Below the pieces are notes generated by a model, which did not search any database, was not told the DNA's origin, and saw nothing but the letters and a program-made list of their open reading frames with translations. Below are positions 24,289 to 34,600 of a stretch of DNA of 64,000 bases, in pieces. The DNA comes from Magicicada septendecula (lineage: Eukaryota; Arthropoda; Insecta; Hemiptera; Cicadidae): the NCBI GenBank assembly GCA_034769895.1, contig CM068367.1, positions 85,179,654 to 85,243,653 on the forward strand, in the 5' to 3' direction. Made by a program: the position numbers and the translations under genes. Position 1 is the stretch's first letter, and each line of letters starts with the position of its first letter.

Positions 24289-24548
24289 GAACTAAATCAG
24301 TTGAGGATCTGGTTTGGTGTAAGGGCAATTATTGATGTTTTGTTTCATTGTTACAGAGTCTGGTGATACTGTGGTGACGTGCCTGTTTGACTTTATGGTG
24401 TTGGGATCTCGACGAGGGAAGTCCAGTAAGGTCATGCAGGTGCGGCCGCAGTCACCGGACTAGGGGGGTAAGTTACCCATGATTGTAATAAGGATGTACG
24501 GGGGGATTAGTGGCGCCATATCCTAGCTGGTCCTCTTAGGTTTTTAGG

Positions 24549-24588
24549 CAATGAGAGTTTTTCTGTTTTGGCAGAAGACCTCTCATTG
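24549..24588 (+). promoter_or_regulatory. Hairpin just upstream of the polypurine tract, element 1
   Basis: CAATGAGAG (24549-24557) pairs with CTCTCATTG (24580-24588), and inner TTCTG (24561-24565) pairs with CAGAA (24572-24576). The matching hairpin of element 2 has G-C where this one has A-T. It sits directly against the G-run before the 3' LTR. Confidence 0.65.
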
Positions 24589-24603
24589 GGGGGGGGGGGG
24601 TAT
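24587..24603 (+). promoter_or_regulatory. Polypurine tract of LTR retroelement 1
   Basis: A long G-run ending gggta directly before TGTAAT of the 3' LTR. Element 2 has gagggggtat in the same place. Confidence 0.65.
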
Positions 24604-25832
24604 TGTAATGGAACAGACCAGGGGATTTATTTTAATTCCATACTAATTGTAATAATTTGGAGTCACCCACAGAGCCCCGTTTTTGCTCACCAAAGCTTGA
24701 CTTTTGTGAACACCCAGTGGTCAGTCTGTTAACAATCCGGGGAAGGTGCGACGTAATTTGGAGCATTGGAATGTGAACGAGCACGCGTGTGCCACTTTTA
24801 GCAGAGTGAAAAGCACGTACCAGATTTCCTTACCGCTTTCTATGAGATGACAGGAAAGCCGCGAGACGCTACGGTCCAATCAGAAAGCAAGTTGCCGAGT
24901 GCAGAGAGACGCTAGCCATTTTGAGATGCTAGGCAGTCGGCGTCTAACTTCGGAACCGCGCAGATGAGTTAGCGCGCGGTTCACAAAAAAACTGTACACA
25001 AGACAATGTAAACTGACCGGCCAAGAATACAAAATTATTTAGATTGTGTTAAAAACAGTTGAACAAATACTCGGTAAAATCACTTGGCATCATTCACCTG
25101 AACCGCGCGGTTCCATGTAATAGTGCTTGCGAGCCAAGATCTAGTAAATTTGTATAATGTGTTAATAAATAGTAAAAAAAAAAAAAAAAAAAAAAAAATA
25201 GTGGAGAGTGCAACAGCAACATCAGAAGGACAGTATCAAAATTACAAAATAATTCAAGTTATCGTTCGGACTTTTAAGTGGAAAACAGTGACGTAACTAC
25301 GGAGCACATGTGCAGGATGAGTACTCTTCAAAACTATTAACAATATAGATCAATTAAACGCAGACCCACTAAGATATGTAAAAGTTAAAGAGATCTCTTA
25401 TTTAGGGGGGTGACAAGTATGAGAGAGAGAGAGAGGGCGAGGTACTGGATCACCTTCTATTAGAAATATAGATTATTATAAATAAGTTAACTAATATTTT
25501 CTTAAGAGATGTGTAAGAGATAGGATGAGAGCACCTTTTGTAAAAACCACAGATAGCAAGAAAGTAAGAGTTATGCGGAATAGTTGTATATTCTGTAAAT
25601 AAGCTAACCAATGCTTTTGGGAAATGTATAAGAAGAAATAGCTTTTTGTAAAGAACTCAGAGTGTGAAAGAAAGTATGTTAAAGTTATTTTAAATAAACG
25701 AGTTTATTGAAAGGTGATAAATGAGAGTTGAGAATTATTATGTAACAAAACCCAATAACCACTCTTACAGGTCACGAATATTTGGGTGGTTTTATAGTTT
25801 CAAAATTTATTAAAATTCATCGAAGTGTTACA
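24604..25832 (+). repeat. 3' LTR of LTR retroelement 1
   Basis: 1229 bp, starts TGTAATGGAACAGACC and ends GAAGTGTTACA, followed by acct. A direct copy of 16272-17485 with visible divergence and an expanded A-run. Confidence 0.92.
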
Positions 25833-25836
25833 ACCT

Positions 25837-26967
25837 ACACTTGCATACCAGTTGATTCTCCGCTACCCTCCCACCATTCACAATTTCAAAGTGGACTCGT
25901 CTATTCATAAATTAGTTTCTGCGCATATGCCCTTAACTTTCAGTTTTACTATACTTACCGAACACCTGACAGACTTGTTTCATGTTGGATGACCTCTTTT
26001 TGACGTCTCCACCATTTTTGAGGCAGTCAAGTAGAATTTGAAAATGGCGGGAGATATTGGAAGTCCTCACTGAATGTACAAAGTAACTAGCTGATCATGA
26101 CATTTTCTTCATCGTCATTTTGCATGATATCTGTAAGAAATATGGGAAAAGTTACAAAAAAAACTTTCATATGAATAGCATACAAACCAGCAGTAAAGCA
26201 CACTGTGGTCTTGTAGCACACCTAGCAACTATTTTGACCACAAACTACCATTTGCCTCATTCCAATATGAGATGTATCTGCTGGATTCACTAGGTACACA
26301 CACACACCATCTGTTGGATTATGGACAGAATGACAATGAAGATCCTGATGAAAATTGTCTGTCTATGAAATTTGCTGAAAGTTGGTAAAAACCTTACAGA
26401 GACATTTCAATTTCTAACTGATTTCAAAATGAATCTCTGTCTGAAAGTCACTGAACATTCTCTGCATTATTGTTTGAATGACACATCTTTGAGCAAATTG
26501 TGATGGCAAGATCATATTGATCCCCACTTCTTCAGCAATTTTTAGACCATTAAACGATTATTCACATGACAGACAGCACAAATTCTTTTTATGCGGTTTT
26601 CGATTTGTTATAGGATCTTCACTGACAACCAATCCTCTTTAAAAGCTCAACTGGTTAAAATAACTGTGTTCCGTCCTTTCCATACGCTTAGTTAAGCAGT
26701 CGCAATAAAGTTTTTCGAACTTTGCAGTTAAGTTGATTCTAGCAAATTTTGATGAAAAATCAAAGACTACAGCCCATAGCATAATGGGGTGATTGAATAC
26801 AAGTTTGCTGTCAAAAATTCCAAGATCTACATCTCACTGTACATACCAGTTAGCATGCCATTCAAAACGTTAAGTCTGTTTTTGAATGTTCAGACATGTT
26901 TACTGAAAGGCAATAATCTGTTTTTGTGTTTTTGATGTTATTAAGAAAAAATTGTTTTACATTACAG
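25837..26967. other. Intergenic or intronic DNA before exon A
   Basis: About 1.1 kb without an ORF. A 13-base stretch, ttcaaagtggact (about 25883), is inverted relative to agtccactttgaa at about 14657. No gene is visible. If the host gene extends upstream, this is intron. Confidence 0.5.
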
Positions 26968-27085
26968 CATATCAAGTGAATGTTACAGCTGATTATAACA
27001 TGGACTTGGTGATTGCTTTGGAGATGTCAAGGCTGCAAATGATTGAGGATGAAATGAAACAGCGCCAGCGCCAAGAAAGCAGCAA
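26968..27085 (+). CDS. ANKIB1: ANKIB1-like gene, internal exon A (UIM-like helix)
   Basis: Internal coding exon of the host gene. It follows an acceptor ending tttacattacag and ends at a gtaagc donor. It enters with two bases completing a codon and leaves with two bases that the next exon completes, so the phases agree. It encodes about 39 residues. The segment NMDLVIALEMSRLQM fits the Leu-x-x-Ala-Leu-x-x-Ser core of a ubiquitin-interacting helix, followed by a charged helix rich in Glu, Arg and Gln. Established knowledge: ANKIB1 is an RBR-type E3 ubiquitin ligase with ankyrin repeats, RING-IBR-RING and a C-terminal UIM. Assignment to ANKIB1 is inferred from the UIM exons and the Ser/Pro-rich tail. 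The upstream exons for ankyrin and RBR domains were not found in the preceding 27 kb, which is almost all repeats. Confidence 0.65.
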
Positions 27086-27572
27086 GTAAGCATGTATACA
27101 TTATTGTTCGTTAGTGTGTCTAATTAGGAAATATTTAGTGTGTGTGTGTGTGTGCGCGCGCGCAGCTTTATTACACCATACTAAAGAACCGCCCAGTCCA
27201 AGGTAAGAATTTACATTCTATTCAAGTAATTTTACTATTCATGCCACTGGGTGACTAGAAATGTCTCATTTAATGCTACTGCAGTGAAATTAAATGTAAA
27301 TTTGTTTCAAAAATAATGGAACGAGCAGAACGACTTCTCAGTTTTAAGTGACTGTTTGGCATTTGTCTGTCTTTTTGGGTATGTCACACAATACCATTTG
27401 AACACATCAACCGATTTTTGTAAAACTTGGCGTGCTTGTTTATACTTTTACCCTAAAATTCGCTTTTGGTTTTGAGATTGATCGCCCAAAAAAATACGAG
27501 GGTGGGAAGGAAAACTGTGAGGGGGCAAAAAATTTAAACCTGGTAGTCGTGGGACTACCGGTAGACATGGAA

Positions 27573-27914
27573 TCATGGGCAGACTTGTGCTTTGGGAAGG
27601 AATGAAGGGTTGGTTAAATAAACACCTCTCATCGTCTTAAAGTTCTCATCGTCTGTTTTCTTGCTAGCTAGCCGTACGCTCGATCTGAGTCGCTTTGGGG
27701 GCACGCCGGATGACCCAGGTATCGGAGATGCGGGCCACTTGGGCGCTGACGGGGTTTCGTCAATCTTCAAATGGTTGCCATTTTCTAAGTTCTCGGCCGA
27801 TTTCTTTGATTTTAGTCTCAAACGATAGGCCTGTTGACGCTCTGCATAAGATTTGCTGGTTTTCGGTTTGAAATTTTTGGTTCGAGTTTTATCGCGATTT
27901 TTAGGTCGAGGCAT
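27573..27914 (-). CDS. Unrecognised basic 113-residue ORF in a host intron
   Basis: Antisense open frame from an ATG at 27912-27914 to a stop at 27573. It begins with a strongly basic region (MPRPKNRDKTRTKNFKPK), then YAERQQAYRLRLKSKKS, which looks like a basic alpha-helix. A Pro/Ser linker and a second basic patch (PPKRLRSSVRLASKK) follow. Base composition is more GC-rich than the surroundings, so it is likely a transposon-encoded or transposon-borne ORF and not part of the host gene. Similar 'AERQRxYRxRLK' segments occur in uncharacterised insect proteins. No catalytic domain is visible. The function is unknown. Confidence 0.35.
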   Translation of the reverse strand: MPRPKNRDKTRTKNFKPKTSKSYAERQQAYRLRLKSKKSAENLENGNHLKIDETPSAPKWPASPIPGSSGVPPKRLRSSVRLASKKTDDENFKTMRGVYLTNPSFLPKAQVCP

Positions 27915-29088
27915 TTCAAATTTTTGAGTTCAAATGTGGTTATTATTTTCTGTGAGTGCTTCTGGTACTCGGAATTGGTGTTATTGGTGAGATTTAGTTC
28001 TGAGGATCATAACGCACTTTGTATTTTCGCGATCGGACTTGTAGTTCCCGAGATATTTAAGTTTTAGTGGAGCAATTTAGAAATTTTCGGCGCAAAAACA
28101 CCCTCACGCAGACAAAGCCTAGAGGCGACTGAAGTCAGTTGTCAAAATTCTCAGTACTATTGGTGGAAGGGGGCCGAGTGACTCGATCACCTGACACCTG
28201 GTTTGCTGGGATTGGTTGAGCGGTTCGTGAGATAGTGGTATGCCGAAAGTACATTTGAAACATAACCGTCGATTTTCGCAAAACGTGCGAGTAAGACATT
28301 ACATACCTATGGATTCCATGTCAAAATTTTGAAAAAATTACAAAACTCTGTAGGGAATATTAAATTAAAGGAAATGTTAACCAAATATTAACTTAGTGTT
28401 AATTTTTTTAAATTCAAAAATTTTGGGTTGCCGGGGGCCAAAAAGTGGGTAAAAATATTGACAAAATCATATAAATTTATGTATCATATCCAATTAAAAG
28501 GAATTTTAATTAAAATCTGAATGTAGTGTACAGTTTTGGAACTTTCAAAAGGGCTCATCTAGGGCTGAGCCTCGGAAATCTTAGGGCTCAAAAAAAAATA
28601 AAAATTTAAAAAATTCACCCAGGTGTCAGTTTAAAAGGAATTTTAACATAATAGTTTGGAATTTTTAGTGTTTATTGTGCGATTGCCCAACAATTGCTAC
28701 TTTACTAAACAAAAAATAGTGGGGTTTTGTAATTTTTCAGGTAATTGAAAAATCGTAGAATATAAAAATTTATCCGATAATAAAGCACTTTATTCAAAAT
28801 AGTGAGCAAGTTCTGCAGCTCATGGAGCATACTAGTTCCTGATTACACAAGAAGATTGGACTGGATTTTTTAATAAATCCAGTATTTTAGTAAAACGTTT
28901 AGGACACTTTCTCCAGTAAGAAATATAAAATGTTTGTGGGTTTCTTAATTTGTAAAGTAAAAAAGATGATAGAAGTGATTTATGTTTATTTAGATAAAAA
29001 GCGTACCTAAAAAATAGTACAATTTAGGTTACTGAGTATTTGGTTTCTGTTAAGTTATTCATAATATACTTGGTAAAAATGTTTCTAG

Positions 29089-29135
29089 GAGTGAGGAGGA
29101 GAACACAGCTGGAACAAGTGAGGGAACAAAATTAG
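29089..29135 (+). CDS. ANKIB1: ANKIB1-like gene, exon B (47 bp)
   Basis: Short internal exon between an acceptor ending gtttctag and a donor gttagt. One base completes the Lys codon split from the previous exon, fifteen codons follow, and one base is left for the next exon. The peptide is acidic and Ser/Thr-rich (SEEENTAGTSEGTKL) and looks like a linker between the two UIM-like helices. It is too short to assign alone. The evidence is that its phases match both neighbours exactly. The intron upstream (27086-29088) contains an unrelated 113-codon antisense ORF. Confidence 0.6.
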
Positions 29136-29608
29136 GTTAGTGTTATTTATTATTGTGTGGTGCTGAATAAAAGACCTGAGTGCATGTGTAATGCATGGTC
29201 AACATAAGAAAACATGATTGTTTTGAATAAAATTATTTTCGTTTTTTAACATAATCATCACTTAGTTTGTTACATTTAGTCCAACGATATTCAGATTTTC
29301 TAATACTTCCAGAGTTTGTTGCAAATCTTTTTCCAGACAGCCTTGTTTATAAGTTGGAAACAGATGAAAGTTGTTTAGAGCCAAATCTGGCAAATAGGAG
29401 AGGGGGAATGTGGAACTAACACTATCAAAACAACATGAATTGGCAACTACATAAAGTTTAATGCATTGGTTACTGTCTTAAGTGACAGGCCTCAACAGCT
29501 TACTGTGTCAGTTTTGTTAACACATTTAAATTTAAAACAATTTGTGTTTCCGTCTTGTATTTTCTCTTTCCTGTAAGAAAGTGTTACTTTTACACCTTAA
29601 AAAAATGC

Positions 29609-29611
<3 letters not shown>

Positions 29612-29644
<33 letters not shown>

Positions 29645-29659
29645 GCGTGCGTGCGTGCA
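29612..29659. repeat. (GT)n microsatellite
   Basis: GT run with GC and GTGC variants near its 3' end, in the intron before exon C. Shorter similar runs occur at about 27142-27166, 30446-30465 and (ATG)n at 30481-30506. Confidence 0.9.
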
Positions 29660-29795
29660 TGTAAAATCAAAACTTAAAATAAAGATTCAGTAGTACGTAC
29701 TATGCTCAATAGAAATAATTTTTTAATTTTGTTTTATGTTCATTTAAATAACCATAACTAGCAACACAGGTTTAAAGGAATCCTCAATTTTTCAG

Positions 29796-29948
29796 ATATC
29801 CAAGGGCCTGATGAGCAAGAACTGAAATTGGCCATACAGTTATCATTACAAGAAAACAACACAGCATTGGATTCAACTTCAGCTGATATGGCATATCACA
29901 AAACGAGTGCTGATTTAACTGTTGACTGCTTTTTGAAAAGCTTAGCAG
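29796..29948 (+). CDS. ANKIB1: ANKIB1-like gene, exon C with ubiquitin-interacting motif
   Basis: Internal exon of 153 bp between the acceptor ctcaatttttcag and the donor gtaaat. It reads as two bases, fifty codons and one base, matching both neighbours. The segment PDEQELKLAIQLSLQEN is a clear ubiquitin-interacting motif: an acidic lead, then Leu-x-x-Ala-Ile-x-x-Ser. Such helices bind ubiquitin's hydrophobic patch. In ANKIB1 the UIM lies C-terminal to the RBR domain, so this exon is the strongest family signature in the window. After the UIM the peptide continues as a Ser/Thr/Asp-rich linker ending LKSLAG across the splice. UIM proteins other than ANKIB1 cannot be excluded without the upstream exons. 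Confidence 0.72.
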
Positions 29949-31293
29949 GTAAATTATTTGAACCCGCTTGTCTTTATAAAGCATTGAATTGATTGTAAAC
30001 TATTTATGTAAATTCTATATACACTCACTTTATTAACTCGATGTACTACAATGAGACCATTTATTTAGTCTTTGACCCAAGCCTGAGTGTGAGTTTCAGT
30101 GCATTGGTGGGTTCTAAAAAGCCTAGATGTGCTGTCATATGGTCTGTACAAGGCAGCACCAAGAGAACCTTGAATCAAGGTAGACCCTCCCCCCCCACAA
30201 GCCCATCCACTGTTGCTCCATAGCAATTCAACTGAGCCGGTTTTCAGTAGTTTGGACTTCTTTCATTGCCACAAGAATACTACTACAGCATTCCTGGTAG
30301 TTTACTTTAACTAGCCTACTATTTAAATTTAAAACTTTAAGTCTTTAATGTTCATGTATAATTTTCTTTTTGAAAGTTCTTTTCGCCAAAAAAAAAAATA
30401 TAATTGTTTATTTATCACCTGTGTACATTTGCCGTTACCGTTGCACGCGCGCGTGTGTGTGTGTCGAATCCTGAGAATTTGATGATGATGATGATGATGA
30501 TGATGATTATGCTGATGCTGTGTTCTCTGTCTCTACGCGTTGTTATTTATGATGGTCCAGAGTTCCTCCATATGTCTTGGTGTGTGTGTGGTAAAGTGTG
30601 TGTGTGGTCCATCTCAATCGGCAGACTGACGTTGTGTGAAGATTTCTTGAGTCTCTGAAACCGCCCCAAATTGCCGGTGGTATTATACTGGATGGCGATC
30701 TGACAGGTCCAGGACTGTTTTCGACCTGTTAGATATTGTCACTTCGTGCAAAGCGTCCTTTTAATTACAAATCACTTTTTGGTTCATTTTCACAATTTCG
30801 TAAACATACTCATAGCACGAGCGATATCGTTTGCGTAATTTTTTCCTGGTCACTCACATATAACACACTTATTAATTACACTAGTAATTAACATTAAATT
30901 ACCCAGCCTCTTTATTATTGCACATTTTCCAATAATTTTTATATCACCATATTCATTAAAAATTCCTTAATGTAATGGTGTCTTTATAATTTGGGTAAGT
31001 CTTCGTTCACAGGTTTAAAACGTACTGGTCAGAAACCTGATTACAGCCATACTCATCACCCCATCTTCCTGTCATAGCTTGCATCTTCACACGCACAAAC
31101 ACACAAGCGCTGTATTCACGCAGGGCAGGTGTACGCTATCTGACAATTCTGAGCCTGCATAATATTGTTAAAAACTGTTCATCATATACTTTCTATGCTA
31201 AATATTTACAAACATACCGCCCTGGGCAAATATATGTATTGTTGCAATATATATATATATATATATAAAATCTCATCATATATATATCATATA

Positions 31294-31468
31294 CAGTGGA
31301 ACCTCAATATAACACCCGTGTGATAAAACACGACCCTTGATGTAACGGTCATTTTTCATGGTCCCAGCAAATTAAATAGTTAAACTTGGGACCTTTATAT
31401 AAAGCGGCCCTCGATATAAAACGCTTTTTGGCCGGTCCGCAGAAGAGCATTATATCAAGGTTTCACTG
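31294..31468. mobile_element. Pogo/Tigger-type MITE, TA target duplication
   Basis: 175 bp. It begins CAGTGGAACCTCAATATAAC and ends with the near-inverse attatatcaaggtttcactg. TA lies on both sides (31292-31293 and 31469-31470). There is no coding capacity. This end sequence is typical of pogo-like MITEs. It lies in the intron between exons C and D, about 70 bases before exon D. Confidence 0.8.
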
Positions 31469-31536
31469 TACATCATACGTTCTTTTTATATAATGGCGTA
31501 TGAGTATTTGCAGTGACATATGTTGTCCTTTTGTAG

Positions 31537-31651
31537 GGAGAAACATTGATGTGGCCAATCTCAGCACAAGTGAGAACACTGATGAAGTCACGTCACCTTC
31601 TCGTGAATCTCTGTGGAATATAAAAACATCAGACAAAGAAATGCTGTCTGG
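31537..31651 (+). CDS. ANKIB1: ANKIB1-like gene, exon D
   Basis: Internal exon of 115 bp after the acceptor gttgtccttttgtag, with donor gtaaga. Two bases complete Gly, then 37 codons, then two bases. The peptide is polar and Ser/Thr/Asp/Glu-rich, with a Ser-Pro site in VTSPSRESLW. It looks like a disordered regulatory region. No domain is recognised. The intron that follows (31652-46559) is about 14.9 kb. More than half of it is a young LTR retroelement inserted in antisense. Confidence 0.65.
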
Positions 31652-34600
31652 GTAAGAATTTGTTCATCTAAAGCGTTTTTGCTTATTGTATATTTCCAGG
31701 AAGTTTTAATTCTAGCAAGTACGCTAGCATGATGCAGAATACAAGTTTACATAGTTTTATTAGTGGAGCATTTAAGATACATTATGTAGAGATTAGTCGT
31801 GTTTCAGAAAATCAGCAGTTGTTGACTTATCAGTCTAATGTATAAATGTTGATGTGCACAGAATAGTCACACAGTATTATAAAATAGTATCCTTAGATAA
31901 TGTGTTTCTTGTTGTATACAATGTATATAGTAAAAAATAGTAGTAGATAGTTGCAGTCATTGTAGACTCTTGAACAAAGCAGCAAAATTTGTGACACCCA
32001 AAACACATAATAATGTAAAAAAAAAGGGCAATATGTATCATATAATACATTTACATATTTTTCTGCATCACACACACACACCTTATAATAAAGTTTCTAT
32101 TATAAGACACACCTCCCAACAATAAAATTTCTATATACCATAGTGGTAAAAATAACTGTGGTTCCCATTGTTAATTGTGGTTAATGTAACCTCCTTAGGA
32201 GCTGTACACTAATGCCAACGCATAGTAAAAAAGTCTTCAAACTGATTCAAAACAGTTTTAGGACTGGTTTTGTAGAATTGCTTTCAGAGCTGCCAACACC
32301 ATTTTCACCAGGTAGTGTTCTGCTGTGTGGTAGGTCACATGGCACCACCACCATTTTTATATATTCCAGGCTTCAGCTTTCATCTCATCATATGGTATCC
32401 CACATTGTATCCCATCAAAAATCTTTAAATTTCTCACTGTCATGTCTTCTCTTTTTCCATTGTTTCCTAACCAACAATGCCAGTACTTCATTCACAATCA
32501 GAATCTGTCCACTCAGTTTTTCTGTAACTCACCTGAATAAACCCCCAGAAGAGTTCTACCCTCCGTGATTCTCCCTGCCATATTTTCTTTGTGTCGGTCA
32601 CGTCATCAAAATGTATCTTTTTTCACTGTTTCCTTTAGCTTGATGTATGAAGATTTGCCCTTTAAGGCAAGAAAAAAATCAGGAAAGGTATCTACAACAC
32701 AGTCATTTTTTCCCACAAAAAACTGTCTCACAGACAATGATGTCTAAGTTAGCTGTATTGTCAGACTCATTATTATTAGTTGATAAAAGTATAAACATTT
32801 ATAAATGTAAATTATAAACATACAATATGACAAAAATTTAATATTCTTTTGACAGTAATAAAATTACTACATTACCATTACTACATTACTAACATTAGTA
32901 GTAACGTTACTACATTAGTAACAAGGTCGATTAGTGCTGTTACTAAGCCTACATTATTACTAGATAACAGCACAGAGAAAACAGTACAGCAGTTAGCTTC
33001 ACACTAAGTAAAACTGAAAAATGTTTGTTACATTGGGCGGCCATCACTTACTACCCTTACAATTGTCATTTTGGAAATTTACCACCTGTTGTCGTAAAAG
33101 CAATCCGCCCAACATAATTATCTAGGAAAAAGGCTAACTGGCTGGTGAGGTCGATGACCTCATCACATGTTTGCAACCTGCTTCCCACATATGAGTTCTG
33201 GAAATAAAAGTTCATAAACTTGCTGCAGTAAAATTTCTGTCACCGTGTAATTTCTGTTACCCTATTACCACTTGAGAGCAGCTTTGTAACTGGTTCTGTG
33301 AAATAGCCTTCAGAGCTCCTATCATATTGCTCTTGTCATCAGTGTCATCAAAGTGTGTTCATTTTAGTGTTTTCTTTATCATCATCATCATCTGCAAGGA
33401 TTAAACCAAGGATGGTTTGTTCTGGTCTTAAACAGGCAAAGTCTAGAGCTGGTCACTCCAGCACTTCCTCGGACGTCCCACACCTCTCCGTCCCTTCGGC
33501 TTATAGTTCCATAGTTGTTTGGGGATGCGGTAGTTATCCATTCGGCAAAGATCTTCCTACCAATTCAGTCGATACTGGGCAATCCTGTCGAATATACTCA
33601 CAATTTTCAGTCCCTATCATATATCTGTGTTTCTTCCATCTCATGGAGAGTATACCCTGCCACATGCCTGAGAAATCTCAATTTCAGCCACTTGGATACA
33701 ACTGGCCTGGCCTTTCATTAAAGTCCAATTCTCAGATCCATAAAGAAGTGTGGGAAGGGTGTGTTTTCTTCATCTCTGAGAAAATTCAAAAACTACACAA
33801 AGCTTGATGCAGTAACTAAGGAAGGTTTTCTAATGCAATCATTTTTGCTGCTAAAACTCCCTCAGATTGTTTTTTATGGCCAGATGTGTTGTCATGATGT
33901 TACTGGTAAAACTTTTAGATTTTAAACATTCAGTTTTGTGCAATTGTCCACGGCAATGAGTTAACAGATTTTATTGTCAGCTCTTGTTTACCACACGGGT
34001 AGGTTATGAAAGTGAAAGCGTTGTTAAAACTGAGAACAAATAGGATGATCATTCCTACCAGCCATCATGAACATCTGGCCTCACACTCCCTGACCATAAC
34101 ACAAATATATCAGAGAAGGTAGCAGAGAACACAGTTTTTGTGACAATTGAATATGCAAATTATCACAAACGATCTTACAAGACAGCATGACAGAAAAGTT
34201 GCACTTAAAAATTGCAGCTGTAAAGAGAATTTTCAATCATGACCATTGTAATTTACAAGCTGTTTATAATAACGAAAATATGAATTGAATTGCAGTGAAT
34301 ATATAAGTAATAAGATATCATGTATCAGAAGTTTATTTGTTAGTTGCTATTTCAATCTTTATAGTCTTTCTGAACTTTAAAACCCAATATTTGTCACAAA
34401 AATTTATGTTTAAGAATTGTCCTTAAATCAGTTTACAGTTTAAAATCAAGGGTCTACAATAATCAGTTATTGTTAAATTGGGTCACTCTTTGAAGGCAAT
34501 TCCCAGTTGGATCGTTCATTATAAAAACATGTCTCATTCCATTCACCATTTCATCATTCGAACATATTCTTTATGTGCGTCTGGAAAATAATCCATAATT

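Larger units (their letters stand above)
22736..24299 (+). mobile_element. Truncated Penelope-like retroelement with inverted terminal repeats, TSD gaactaaatca
   Basis: The 11-base gaactaaatca occurs at 22736-22746 and 24289-24299 as a target duplication. Next on the left is a 40-base tail (22747-22786), then a 140-bp terminal repeat (22787-22926) that is the inverted copy of the right repeat (24149-24288). Between them is the 3' part of a Penelope ORF. A 5'-truncated copy with an upstream inverted terminal repeat and a short extra tail is a known structure of Penelope-like elements. It inserted into LTR retroelement 1. Each terminal repeat carries a hammerhead-like core. Confidence 0.9.
16268..25836 (+). 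mobile_element. LTR retroelement 1 (gag-only, nested insertions), TSD acct
   Basis: Two direct long terminal repeats (16272-17485 and 24604-25832) flank about 7.1 kb. The four bases acct precede the left LTR (16268-16271) and follow the right one (25833-25836), a classic 4-bp target duplication. A primer-binding-like TGGCGCC site follows the 5' LTR and a polyG tract precedes the 3' LTR. Inside is a decayed gag-like gene, a 2-kb solo LTR and a Penelope-like element. Removing the two insertions leaves about 3.5 kb with no reverse transcriptase, protease or integrase, so it is non-autonomous. It is related to element 2 at 38.7-46.4 kb by its gag-like protein, its 3' non-coding region and its polypurine-tract context. 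Confidence 0.9.

Noticed and set aside
33355-33807. 150-codon plus-strand ORF
   Set aside because: The opposite strand gives clear LINE reverse-transcriptase motifs, so this frame is a shadow.
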